64,000 nucleotides of DNA from Rhopalosiphum padi (taxonomy: Eukaryota > Arthropoda > Insecta > Hemiptera > Aphididae). This document shows, piece after piece, positions 50,871-64,000 of this stretch. The notes beneath the pieces were generated by a model that saw nothing but the letters and a program-made list of their open reading frames with translations, had not been told where the DNA came from and searched no databases. The stretch lies in NCBI RefSeq assembly GCF_020882245.1, contig NC_083598.1, forward strand, positions 70,809,714-70,873,713, written 5' to 3'. A program made the translations under genes and the position numbers. Numbering within the stretch: position 1 is the first letter of the stretch; every line of letters starts with the position of its first letter.

Positions 50871-53800
50871 GTAAGTACATTCATTTTTATATTATAATTA
50901 TTATTATATACTGATAGATAGATAGATAATAGATGAACTATACGTATATTATTGTAACCACTCTAGTTTCTGCGTGGGACGTACGCGTATATACTTGTAG
51001 ATACCGCGTAGAATAAACTGTAAATTTGTTTAGCTTGAGTATACTTTTTATATTATTCTTTATTTTATGTTCCCGAGGCGATGTTACGAAAATAGTAATA
51101 ATAATCAAAATGATAATTTGAATTTGACCTACAAGCAGCCATTATATTAAATTTATATACGACAATAAAATATAATATATATTCATAATTTTTAAACAAT
51201 AATAACGAGCAATGTCAAACGAAGGTATCGCAGAATAATTAAGTACATACCTATTGCAATATACATAGACAAAAGATACGCGGGCTTATACAGAATGTTA
51301 TGAAGTGCGGGTACGTGTAAAGTATTTTGAATAATATATTATTGTATTCCAATACTATAATATAATAGAAAATACATAATTTTGCGTGATGAAATCATAG
51401 AGAATTATAATATCAAATTCAAAATCTAAAATACTCTAATATTTCTTCATATCTGTGAATCATATTTGGTATTCGTCCTACAATACGTATAGGTACAATA
51501 TTTTATAAAATATACTATATAGACTGGATTCTATATTGTACGATTTGTACGAAGAATTAAAAGTCAGTACGTGGTCGGTGTTTGTGGTGTATCACAGCAA
51601 TTATTATTTTGTATTCGAGTTAGATGCTTGGCATCGTGTTCCTACATTAGAAACAACAAACTAAAATACTTATATACATTTATTTATTTATTTATTTTGT
51701 GTGAATTTCGAATAATAGTCGTATTATATTTGAGTTAGGGGTTATGTTGACAAATTAATAATTCACGAATTATCAATTATTATTCATTTAAAATTATTTT
51801 TGACGTTTTAACATTTGCATTTATGTTTTTCTAAAAAAAAATTTAATTACTTACATATTTTGGTGATGTTGAAAGCATATTTTAAAGATTTTAATTTTAA
51901 TAAGTCTTGAACTCTTTATTAATGATGTGATGTGAGTATTCAAATATGTTGTGGACAATTACGGTGAATGTATTATTTTAAGGGTAAGTTTTTGAATATT
52001 AGCATAAACATTTTATTATAATTTATAATAATATGCTTAATGATAATTTATAATATTAAAACTTTAGATTAGAAAACGATTCGAGCTATGACTAATAATC
52101 ATAATATGAGTAAAATCCCACATGAAATAATAAATATTTCTAACAAATAAATACATGGTTTTATTAACAAAGTGGTTAATGATTCTCAATTATTCAATGA
52201 GAATAAACTAACTAATATAACTATACTAATGAACATTGAACTCTGATTCTAAAATTCATATGTGAACAGAAATGCAATTTAAAAAAAATGCTGACATGAG
52301 TGTCAGCTAACATAGTGTAGGTCGCCTAAACTATATTAAATAGATTGAATCATATAAAATACTCGTTCACACAAAAGATATATCATTCAGGTCATTACTC
52401 TAAAGCATGATTGTTTGTTAAAAATTAAAATAATATACATTTTATAATAAAAAATATTTCTTAATAGTTAATAGTTATGGACATGGTTTTAAAACACTTA
52501 CCTTAACTTTTGATTATATTTTTTTTACTTTTATTATTATTATTAAGAGGGGTAATTGCGGGCAAGGTTACAAGTTCACGGTTGTCGAGAATTTATTGAA
52601 AACAAATTGTTTAACTGAAAACTGCATGATCGGGAAGGTTGGGTTACTACCTACTTTAGTACCACTAGGCCCCAAATTGAGGGTCTGCGGTTTATAAGGA
52701 TATGCAGACTATAGGGTGTTCGATGCGTGTAGTCATCGGGAACCACCAACAGATGAACATACTCACATTATGATAATAATACAACAACAATAATATTATT
52801 AAAATCATCGTAGAAATATGTTTTTATTATCATTTCACCATGGATTCGCTTTTACCCAAGTAAAACACAATACCCTACGTATACCCGGAAACGCAGAAAA
52901 ATAATTCTCACGGTGTGTGTGTGTGTGTGTGTGTGTGTATGTACATTAAATATTATTAGCGATAGCGAATTAATATACACTGCACTAGTCTATCTACAGC
53001 TGTCCGTGTGGATTTCCTTGGGCCGATGTCATATATATATATACAATAAACATAATATAGTGTACATTATGCACACGGGGAAATGCAGGCAAACAAGTAC
53101 ATACACGCCTAAAATGATATTATTATTATTGTATGGTATATAGATATTATTTATTATATTACCTATGTGCACTTTAACGCACGCGCGAACTGATATTAAA
53201 TGCGAAGGCAACGGCGTCGGCGGGGAAGGAAACGCGCAGAGAATGTGCGACATTGGGACGGAACGATATTATATATTATTTATTATACTGTGCGGTTTGA
53301 GTCGGTTTTTTAATTATATCTTTGGTCGTGATCGTCATTATTGTCGTTACGTCAAACGGTAAGACAAAATAATTCGTTTTAATGTATTTTGTTTTTTTTT
53401 GTTCAGAATTGTTTATGGTTTGTTACAATATATGTCGTCAATTGGGATTTATACAATATCATATAAATAGATATTGTGTATACATACATTGTTATATGTC
53501 AATATAATATTTGATTCGAAATTTATATATAACAGGGGGCGTCGATCACCGAGATTCGGCCATCGGACGTCTCACGCCTGCCGTGTTTGTCAGACATTTT
53601 TATGTTACTGTTATTTTTTTATATTTATTCAAGACATAATAGTATACCTTACTAATACAATTTGCGTAGGTACATAATATATACCTATGTACAAGAGTAC
53701 ACGGTGGTCAGAGGTCTTGTGACCGTCGACAGTGGATTTATTATGATTTCACACCACGGCTGCACGTGTACAACAAACACGAAAACAACCCGACTACAAC

Positions 53801-54351
53801 TTAGTATAATATACGCGATGCACATCTCGAATTCCATAAGCAGCTAGCGATAAGACCGCAGCGACCTCGAAGCCGAATAGGGAAAAAGACAGATATACAA
53901 TACGCTTAATACATATAATTACGCATATACATGTGCGAAACGCGTACGTAGCCTATGATTCTCTTCTTTTTACATATATAATATATATAACAAAATATTT
54001 ATTATATATCGGTCCAATTATGGTAAAAACTACTATAATATTATATATATATATATATATACCTACGTTTAGTGTCTGTGCCGTCTGTTACCCGGTGCAC
54101 TTGACCCAGTTTCAAAGTACCAGCCGCCGCGCGCATGAATACCTACACCAATATATAATATATAATATATATTATGTACCAGCTACAGTTTGGTCTATCT
54201 ATATATATCCAATAGATATATATATAACAACATTATGCTTCGGTACATATATTATTATATAATAATAATAATAATAATATATCATACAACATTTTTTATA
54301 TTTTATTTGTATATATACATCATACATGTACGGTTTATCTATATACCTAAT
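50871..54351. other. Gene-poor DNA with CpG-richer patches
   Basis: Contains a (GT)n microsatellite at 52913-52938. Patches of higher GC at 52560-52760, 53170-53250, 53530-53600 and 53700-53880 have no consistent open frame; they might be non-coding exons or regulatory DNA. Confidence 0.35.
52913..52938. repeat. (GT)13 microsatellite
   Basis: Thirteen uninterrupted GT units. Confidence 0.9.
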
Positions 54352-54453
54352 ATGCGGATATTGGAGGATATGGAACTCGAAGGAGGTAAAGCTCTCCTTA
54401 AGGATGGTATCGAGCTCTCTAAAGGTTTAGTCCGTTATCTACAGCACTTATAA
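54352..54453 (+). CDS. Isolated coding-like island (34 codons)
   Basis: ATG at 54352 opens a frame reading MRILEDMELEGGKALLKDG then IELSKGLVRYLQHL to a TAA at 54451-54453. It sits in extremely AT-rich flanks but has codon-like composition and an amphipathic helical pattern. It could be a micropeptide, an exon or a transposon scrap. Donor-like GAG/GTAAAG at 54386 lies inside it. Confidence 0.25.
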   Translation: MRILEDMELEGGKALLKDGIELSKGLVRYLQHL

Positions 54454-55309
54454 TACTTATAGATATATAATATTAAAATAAAATATTTTTAGTAGATACA
54501 TATTATCATCGCTTATTTTTATTCTTTGTTTCCATTTATATACGTAAATACACTATACCTATAATGGTTCGGGAGCAAAATAATTTAGTTAGTGGATTGA
54601 AGGTTGAAGCCTGGTTTGTTTTGATGATAAGCATAAATTTCAGCTTACCACACAATTGACCAAATAAGAGTTTTGGTACCTATATATAGTTTCTAAGTAT
54701 AAGTAATCAGTATGTTATCATATAGGTTTGACGTACATTAGATCATATACAACTAGAGTGCCACATATGATTTATACATTAAAATACGGTACTCTTATTC
54801 GTTTTAGACTCTTGCATAATAGTACAAGTTTTTAGACTATCTGCTGATTCCTGTCGAGATAAAACCCGATCTGCATACTGCGCTGAATGATAAACCGAAA
54901 AGTAAAAACGAAACGGTTTCAAAATTTCAGACCTTATCGTAATGAGTCGTTGCCTGATGATTGGGCATGATTTTCTCTCGTGATTCCTTGAACTTTGGGC
55001 TCGGTGTCATCGCATCGCTACTATATTTGTATCAGCGTTCCTTATTACGTCACTGTCGCCGTTCATTAATTATAAACTTATATTGTAAACTTCAGTACTT
55101 CACACGGATACTATAACTCGCGCACAAGACACAACATTGATTGTTGCAAGAGTACTATGTCGCCTTACTTAATTAATAGAAACAATAAGAAATATCAGTC
55201 TTAATAATATATTTGATAATAATGATAACTGATAATTAATAATGTACCATAATTCCATAACGATAATGAATCCAGAATGATATAATATCATATTATCATT
55301 GTATACGAA
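54454..55309. other. Gene-poor DNA
   Basis: No gene or clear repeat seen. Confidence 0.4.
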
Positions 55310-56590
55310 AAACGATTCTGAGCAGAGACGATCTAATCGATCTATCATTATTTGATTTACTATTAAGTAAAGTTAAAAGTTATTTATATTATAAGTAGTA
55401 TTACAGTAAGTTGAATTAATTTTTGCCGAAAATATATGTGCGTGACGTGTGTATATAAAATATAATAATATACATAAAAGTTCTAGGCGTGTCCCACGAA
55501 TAATGTTTTTGAATTTTAACAATATAATGAACATAGTTATACAGAGTATAAATATGCAGTTTCATCCAAATTAATTTGAATTGTATAGGTTTATAAAAAA
55601 AAATTATACTTATATATTTATTAGATTTTTTAGTTCCACTATCAACTAATTTGAAGTACTATTTAAAAGTAATTGAAGGAACTCTAAATTAAATTTTCGA
55701 GCCTTAACTATAAATATTGTACATTATATAAATTTTCAACTGCCAAAAAACTATCAAATTTTCGTGATTTTCAAAATTTAAACAATAATTACTTATTTAT
55801 AAAAATAAATCGTGCTTATTTATTTTAAATATTTACATATCTATAAAAAAAAATCTGACGGATCTTGTATTAAATTTTCTTAACTTTTTAACCGAGCAAA
55901 AATTAATTTATCATCAATTATAGAAATAAAAACTAAAATAATTAAACATGTTTACAAATAATACAAAAAGAATCGAAATATTTTGAAAATTGTATTATGT
56001 ATAGAAACTGATCATATACATAATTTGGTAACAATTTTAAGTATCTAAGGTTATTTGTTTTTTAAATACTAAAAAATATCAAAAATCGTTTGAAGAGAAA
56101 TAGTTATTTTACGGTTAATATGAAACGTCATAAAAATATGAACTTGAAACGCTCATAAAAAAACTAATTTCACTTTCCAGTAGAAATGTTTTTATTTGTT
56201 GTTGAAAAACTTATTAAAATCTTTGCATAAAATGTTTAAATCTTAAATATAAAAAGAAAGATTAAAAAAAAACTATAAAATAGTTTAAAAAGTTTCAAGA
56301 TTTCTAAATTTTAAGTTTAAATGCTTATAAAAAGATATTGTGAGTACAAATTAATATGCGTATATAACATAGCGTAAATAAGAAATGCTCATAACTCACT
56401 TAAAAACTGAATAATCGTAAAAAAATCATCGTACAATTACAGATAGTGTTCTTACCATAAAGTTTCATAATAGGTCGATTCACTCTAATTTTTAAAATAA
56501 CGGAACTAAACGTTATCTGCTGAGCGTAAATTTGCTATGTTGCGCACTTGTAAGACGAAGACAATATATATGAAGGTCTGACGCCCACTT
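55310..56590 (+). mobile_element. Large AT-rich dispersed repeat element
   Basis: Begins near AAAAACGATTCTGAGCAGAG, a motif I associate with a common aphid repeat family, and continues with low-complexity AT-rich phrases shared with 9640-9850 and 56640-56900. It ends near GTAAGACGAAGACAATATA, which resembles the arm ends of the foldback element at 37636-38086. No transposase frame was found. Confidence 0.4.
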
Positions 56591-57516
56591 AAATAGGTAA
56601 ATGAACAATTCACGAGGATGGCTTATTACTTTGTGTTAAATTTTCAAACATTTTTATCTAGTGAATTATTTTATATCAACATTTATAAAAATAATGGAAA
56701 ATTCAAAATTTCTATAAATAACACAAAAAGTATCAAAATATTTTAAAAATTGTCGCAACATCTATAAAAAATAATCTTTTATATTTGGTAAACATTTTAC
56801 GTATCTACGGTTGTTAATAAGTAATAATAAATGGTTATTCGTTTTAGAGTTACACAATAAAATACAATTTTCTGAAAAATGAATTCACGTAAAAATGTTC
56901 GTTTTTTACTTGATTATTTTTTAGTTTTCCCGGTTAATTATTTTGAAAAATATTGGAAATTTTCAATTTTGATCTTTTCAAATTATTAATAAAATCCAAT
57001 TTTTTATCCAAAACCACTGTCGAATTTGAAAATCGAAGCATTATTTTCAACTATTTATTGTGTAGGAAAACAACAAAAAAACATCATTTTAAAATTAATA
57101 CATTCATCGCACCAACCAAAATCTAAAATGATGATGTAATAATAAGTAGGTATGATTATTTAGTGGAAAAAATGGTAATATTGACAAATTTCAAATTATA
57201 ATCAGAATAATATATTTAAATTGAAGTGTTGTAGTTCAATATATTCAAGGATTAATTGTTAAGGTCTTTCGCTACACATTAATGAATAATCCAGAAACCG
57301 AATAATTTTAGTGAATTTAATCAATATTATATATTTATGATATATAGTTTAAACGATCTGTGTATTTTTTTTATATAGCTACTAGCTATTAGGTAGATAC
57401 TTACAAATTACCTACGAGCTACGAATATATACTCGTATATATAATATATATATACTATTTTGAATTATAATATATAATATAAATACCTACACATTATTTT
57501 TGTAAGCAACAGACTA
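56591..57516. other. AT-rich DNA with another repeat copy
   Basis: 56640-56900 is another copy of the dispersed AT-rich repeat (AAAATATTTTAAAAATTG, then ACGTATCTACGGTTGTTA). No gene. Confidence 0.4.
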
Positions 57517-57630
57517 TTATTTTTGATAACTGTTACGCTTACAAGCCAACACTTCTGCCGCTTTTCTTTTTAAGCAATCGTTGTCAATTTTAATCTCGCG
57601 TTTCTCATCTCCAGAACGACTTTACGCAAT
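57517..57630 (-). CDS. Coding-like minus-strand fragment, unknown
   Basis: On the minus strand a frame reads SGDEKREIKIDNDCLKRKAA followed by EVLACKRNSYQK and a stop at 57517-57519. The charged, lysine-rich make-up resembles the C-terminal tail of a DNA-binding or transposon-encoded protein. A competing frame from an ATG near 57660 (MVTIADTIAPLRKVV) overlaps it. Neither is recognised. Confidence 0.22.
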
Positions 57631-57639
57631 GGCGCAATA

Positions 57640-60600
57640 GTATCAGCTATAGTAACCATTATAGATTAATAGATAACTTATGTCTGTTAATGAAAGTGGC
57701 AGACATTATAAAGGTTACCCACACAGCTCATTGGATAGCGTATAAACCTACATCATAATTATTGTCATTGCATTTATTGTTACAGACTTATTGTAGATAA
57801 CAGTAGTCACGTAATTCATTAAAAACAATCCAAATAATTTATGAAATGTAAATATTATTTAGATAATTTAAATTGTATCGTGTAAATTCACTTTTTGAAA
57901 AATTAACTTATGGGATCTATATTATATAATATATGACATAGATATAGGTAAATATATGTGCCATAGATCGTATATATTTGCATATATATACCTAAATATA
58001 ATATGTTAAGCAGCAAATACAATTCAAATTTTTTTTTATTAAATACATATTTACTCATCTAATTTCTATGCATTTTATAATGTCAATCTTACTGTTTTTT
58101 TTATTATCTGCTTACTATATAGTTTACTACAGAAGTATTCGCTCGAATAAATTTGTAAATTGATATATAAAAAAAGTGTGGTATATATAATATATATATC
58201 ATACTATTATTCTAAACTGAATGGGTGACTACCGACTAGATATAGTAAGTTGTACAATTTAAAAGCAATGATGATAAATTACAATATTAATTTATATACA
58301 TTTACTCATTCGTACATTCGCACACATTATACATAAGTATTTACAACTATCTGTTAGACGAGGAAGTATAAAATATTCTATTTAAAATTGATCTGACTAA
58401 ACAATATACTTTTTTTAAATATTGCTGTTGTAAAAACATACGATATAAACACAAAATTTAGTTTATGTTTCTACTATCTGACTTTTTTTTTTTACAAAAG
58501 GAAAATAATCGTTTTAAGAAAGTAATGAAACACATATGCGGCCGGTGCGGGTTAAACAAAAGTTTTAAATCCAACTGTGTTGCATGACAAAACTCATTTT
58601 TAGCAACATGACAAGTTAAACAATATATTATAGTAGCTAGGTACCTACCGGATCTATACCATTGTTAAGGTTAAGGTCGATAATTAGTTGAAGAACCTTT
58701 AGTAAATAAATAAAATGGAGACAAAGGAATAAGGAAGAGAAAGAATTCAATAAAAAAATTGTATTTTTACGCTACAGAAAAACTATTAACATAGGTAATT
58801 CTATATATTATTATCCAATTTATTAAAACGCTGCTAAATTTTATCATCAAGACTCTGATACATAAATTTTGTAGTAATTGTAATATCGATGGTACAATAT
58901 GAAATTAAAATAATAATGTTTAAAACAAATAAATAAAAATACATTTTACTTAGAAAACATATGAAAATAATTGAATATATAAATTAACATATTAAGTAAT
59001 ATATAAAATACAAATATTAATGTAGACTTAATGGTAATACACCATAAACGTAGATACGTTTGAATATAAATCTGGAACAATAACCCATGTATAAGTATAA
59101 TTTATACCTATTTAATGGTGATTACGAGAAATATCAAATTTGTTCACATAATAATATATTCACGATAAAAAAAATTTAAATGTAGGTTGTGGTTACTGGT
59201 TCGTAATACCTATACTTAAGTAAAAATTTGACAATCGTACATAGATGACAGAATGGAATTAAATAATATTTATAAAGAATAAAGATCTCTTAGTAAAAAA
59301 AACTACGAATAAATTCATAATTTAAATAATGATAACAAAATTAAAAATTATTTCGATTAAATGACAAAATTAAAATTCACGTCTCAAAACCCATAGGAAG
59401 TGAATCAAGGAAATAAATTAACAAAATAACAAACATATTATCTGCTTAAATAACACAAAAGTGAAGATAGCCATTCACAGTCTATAAAACGGTACCTAGA
59501 TGAAAATTAATAAATATAATTTTTATATTTTATATTCATATAGTATACAATACTCGTGCATACACAGCTGATGATTTTAAAATTGTGGTATTTTCAAGGT
59601 TACTCATTTAAAATGCTCGTTTACCTTTTACATTTAAATATATTAATATTCAAATTGTACTTCATATAAATATTATGTCAGCAGTATAATATAATATGTA
59701 TATTATAATTAATAATTATTATACATATTGTTATAATATAGTATTAATATTTCGTATTACACCTTAACTTGGATGTTCATAATTTTTATAGTATTATTGT
59801 TCTATAAAATTTAAATTAAAAAAAAAATCAGAATTGATGCAGAAATCGGATATCGGACACTTACTTATTTAATTGCATTTAACTCGGCAAAGGCAGTAAT
59901 ATATATTGTAGTAATATGAAATTCATGCATTTAGAAGACAATTCTGAGCGGAATTCAAAGCCGCACTTGATGATACAGCTTTGTATTCAACGGTTGTTGG
60001 TTATCTTTTTTTTACTTAGACAACTAGAAAATGTTACTCTAAGGAGTCTAAGATCAATATACCATCATAACCATCAGGTATAAATGTCCTACTAGAAACT
60101 TTAAGAGCACCATAGACTTACAAAAATGTTCATAGAGTATAGATAAAATATGATTTTTATGACTAGCTGTTGTAAGACTATTAATTAATAATTATTACAT
60201 ATCTTACCTCACTCAAAATGTTAAATAGTATGAAAACCTCATCTATAGAAGTGGTATAGTAATTAGTTATGATTTATATATTTTGTATTTATAAAGTAAA
60301 TGAAACAAGAACTTTAGTTGAAGGTATTATAGATTATAGAACATACTATTTATTTTATACTTATTTTTTGACGTATATGAATAATAACTATACAGAAACT
60401 TGTTTATTATTACTGTACTTAATTATTATTTTATAGATTTTTCTCTTGAATACATTAAAATAGATTTAAGTCCAACTAATTGTAATAACTAACTGTAATT
60501 GGGTTCATCTCGTTTAAATAAATAAATAAAAACTAGTTGAGGATAACATACTTATTTCATAAAATTATGTAGCTACAATATTATTACTGGTAATATCTGA

Positions 60601-63600
60601 GAAACGACGTAGTAAAAAAGTAAACTTTTCTGTCCATTTAAAGAAGCGTAATAATATAATAATAGGTACCAACGTCAATACAACACCGATTTATGTATTG
60701 ATGTCACGGATGAGTATCAGCATTCATTAATCACTAATCAGTATATTATATCATTATAGGTATTGCTCATGGCCTGCAGAAGCCGAGTTTAAGAAATTAC
60801 ATCAACATCATCAATACGCATTCAACAGTAAACAACCACTACAACCAAACCAAAAGTTTCTGTGTAAAATATAATCAAATGTCACACGATAATATATATG
60901 TCGGCCCTCAAGTTTTTTAAACAAACACTCGTCAGTCGTCAGCTCAACAATCGTACGCTGGTTTAGTTTTAAATTCAATTTAGACGAAACGTATATGGTT
61001 TAGAGCTAAGTGATTTTAAGATTTAACATAATAAAAACTTGGCCAACGAGTTCCGCCAAGGTTCTCACGTCTTATTCGAGTACCTCTATACCTAACGCAA
61101 TTATTCCCCATAACGAGAATGACATTTTATTTTTGCCATCATTATGATCATATACTATATTATATACTATATTTTACTCGATTGTAATTATGACATTCTG
61201 CAGCATTCAATTGTTTTCCGAAATTTTAATAATTATTAAATTATGCATACGTACGGGAATACCCATTCCGCCCGCGCAGTTTAAATACTTTGTATATAAA
61301 TGTTATCCATTACGAGTGTAACTAAATTATCAAAATCTGCAAACATTAATTATTATTCACTATAGAATTTCGCGTTTTTAATGTAATATCAAACGCAAAA
61401 ATCATTGTAACCCCGACTACGGCACTAACTCTACACAAGTTGCCTAATGTGATTCTAGCATTTTCTAAAAATATAATATTTAAAATACCTAATAAATGGT
61501 TTTGATTATCATCGTGGGATTATATAACATTATAATACGCATTTACTAGTTTACTATTGAACCTACCCTAACCTAACATAGGTGCTCAAAATACGTCTAA
61601 TTTGTTATAATTATTGGCAATTTAATTATATATTTCGTATGTACTTATATAGTTTAAACATATACCTGTATCTATAATAATATATTAATATGTACGTATA
61701 CATGGCGTCTCATCGATAGTGTGACCTTTTCGATCGAAAACGATTCTAGGCAATCTGGTTTCCATATAAATTACGTATGTGCGCATACACACGATAAACA
61801 TAAACTTGTGCACAACTTTGATATACGTACCTTGATACTCATGATAAAATGTAATTTTTAATTTTTATACTCTTAGGAAACCATGAAATTTGCAATCGTT
61901 TGGTTGTCTCTGTTTATTTTTGTTTAGACGTCTCTTTCAATAACCTATAGAGTTGCATGTATACAGTACAGTACACACAATATGATGTGTACTACTTGCG
62001 AACGGCGGATAGAAGGCAAACTGTTGTAAGCGACACTTTTTTTAGGAAAGCTGAAAATCAATCATTATTTATATCGATATGCTTTCAAAAATCGATTTCG
62101 ATATTATATATAATTAAATAGGATATTAGGACTAGTAGGTTAACAACTTCCACGAAATAATACTATTAATTATTAATAATTAATACTTCTGAAATAGCGA
62201 CCATGGCTGAGGATGAGAAATGTTAAAAATTGTATTGATGATCCTTATAAATAGGTACTTATATTATTTATAATAATCGATAGGGGCTCACCGGCTCACG
62301 TAATGAAAAAAAAATTACGTTTCCAAGATTTTATGGGTCTCTATAATAGGTATATGAAATATCTGCAATCTGCATTCTGCATACACACTGCATTGGCAGT
62401 AAAAAAAACTTGTCAATTTATCAACTTGTCATTTTTTCAGTTCGAATAATTAAATAATTTGTTTATGTATTCATTCGTATATAGGGGGATTTTGCCGCTT
62501 CTAGTCAGTGAATGTTTTACATGGCCGGAAGACCTCGTCCTAGTTCCGGCTTAATAGACAAATAAAAAATGACAAGTATGTACGAACGTAATTAATAATA
62601 ATCAGCTAACAACAATAATATGAGAATAAAACTAACGCATGTTTATATGTGTTCGTTTCGGCAACCATCGTGACGTACTGACGTACCAAATGTATGTGTA
62701 TATATATATATATATACACATATGTACGTCATACTACTCATATATTATAATATTATGTACTTTACCGCTGCAGTTCACCTGTCGCTCATTCTCGATTATA
62801 TAATATAATACGTATTATATTTACGAATAAGTACTCGCATGACGTTCGCGCATGACTCGATTCAAATCGTCTCCAGACATTCAAAAATCCGTTCACTTTT
62901 ATTCAGTCACCGGAGTTTAGCACACACTACGACACACAGCTGATGAACACAAAGAAAATCACTAAATTACTAAATCACGGCCAGACAGACAGTTTTTTCA
63001 ATATTTGAAGCTGTTGAGGCCACAAAATACGGTAATTTTTGAGATCTAGTGCCCTCAACTATTCTCTTTCGGATTTTTACGAATAGTTTTTATTTTTACA
63101 AACAGAGATAATGAGATCGCGTTTACAAATACCGGCTATTAATCATAATCCTATCGCTTTCTGTACAGCAAAGGACATTGCCGTGCTACAATAAGGCTTG
63201 CGAATTTCGCTTGTAATGATAACTGATAAATCTTTCAAGTGTTTGGCATATTGACGAGGATGTATCTGATTCCTAATGACTAATGAGCATTGTTGTTGCT
63301 AAAAAATACTTTTACTACCACCGAAACTGTATTAGCTGATACATGTTTGATGAGGCACAATGAATGACCTTAAATTAATTTCAAACCTATATAATACTGT
63401 AGTTATGATAATATATTTATCATATGTGTGTGTGTATGTGTTTAGCTACCGGCAATAACAGTTATTTATTGCTAACTCATAGGAAATGTAAAGGACCTCC
63501 AACCGTTCACTGATCAGCGTTTATAAGTTAAACTGTATGCATATACTACATAGGTTAGGTTAATAAAATAATACTAATATTATTAGTAATAATAACAGAC

Positions 63601-64000
63601 CTCCTCGATGTATATATTGTATAACTGGAATATTATATTGTTTTATTCGCACATAATATTGTATTGAACTCGTATTATTCGTAATGATTATCCGTGTATA
63701 TCTGTATGCTGACGGCACATGTATGATATTATATTGATACATGTTTATGTACCTATTTCAATCGAAATCCCGGTACACAAGGACAAGTGGATCAGTGTTC
63801 AAAGAACAATATATATAATATATGTATAACAGAAAAAAAATACGTGTTCAAAACGTGTTTTGCTTTTTGTTTTAATTATATCTAGTAAAATATATCGTTT
63901 CCAAAATGTCATTCTAACGTATTGTCACGCACAATATGTTTATAATAAAAATATTATTTATTAATGTCAATTGCTTAATACGATGATAATATTCATAAAT
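57640..64000. other. Gene-poor DNA to the window end
   Basis: No supported gene. Regions near 60930-61080 and 62800-62960 are less AT-rich and contain TCAGT-type initiator motifs, so either could be a transcription start. Palindromic (TA)n at 62680-62730 and a short ATTATTACTAATATTATT-type palindrome near 63565-63595. Confidence 0.35.
62680..62730. repeat. (TA)n cruciform-like inverted repeat
   Basis: A TA tract is flanked by TGTGTA and TACACA and, further out, imperfectly by GACGTAC and GTACGTC. Confidence 0.6.

Noticed and set aside
1..64000. tRNA, rRNA or CRISPR arrays
   Set aside because: No cloverleaf with a GGTTCGA-type T-arm, no rRNA-like block and no regular spaced repeats were found by eye.

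Overview
The window is nuclear DNA of an insect and most likely of an aphid (Hemiptera). The clues are very AT-rich sequence, genes split into many short exons by GT-AG introns, four animal-type proteins, and many decayed DNA transposons of kinds common in aphid genomes. The aphid assignment is inference; that it is an arthropod-like eukaryote follows directly from the genes. There is no sign of bacterial operons, CRISPR or virus.

Layout. 1-12.8 kb is a transposon graveyard: a broken MULE transposase (95-988), a perfect 32-bp palindrome, a CpG-rich island with a possible terminal exon (1840-2480), an 80-bp-TIR MITE plus a partial second copy, a pogo/Tigger-like MITE, a GC-rich decayed ORF (8247-9265) and two hAT-like MITEs. 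12.86-17.27 kb (+) is the ESCRT-III gene CHMP4/shrub in 5 coding exons, with a LINE remnant in intron 2. 19.84-23.42 kb (-) is leukotriene A4 hydrolase in 13 exons. 25.4-34.43 kb (+) is a TRPM cation channel in about 23 coding exons, arranged head-to-head with the hydrolase. 39.25-41.15 kb (-) is a GC-rich, intronless La-related protein 6 with a CpG-rich upstream region. 42.3-64 kb is a gene desert, or one or more giant introns. It holds repeats, microsatellites and a few isolated exon-like islands (46.25, 50.7, 54.35, 57.5 kb) whose parent genes I cannot identify.

I assembled the coding sequences of the four main genes by hand from splice sites and reading frame. All four close in frame: CHMP4 223 aa, LTA4H 609 aa, TRPM about 1554 aa, LARP6 633 aa. 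They are housekeeping or signalling genes with unrelated roles (membrane scission, peptide/lipid-mediator hydrolysis, divalent cation entry, RNA binding); no shared pathway is evident. No single new system stands out. The observations most worth checking are Phe at the Tyr378 position in the LTA4H homologue, the GC-rich ORF with an in-frame stop and a frame-neutral mini-intron, and the orphan exons of the desert.
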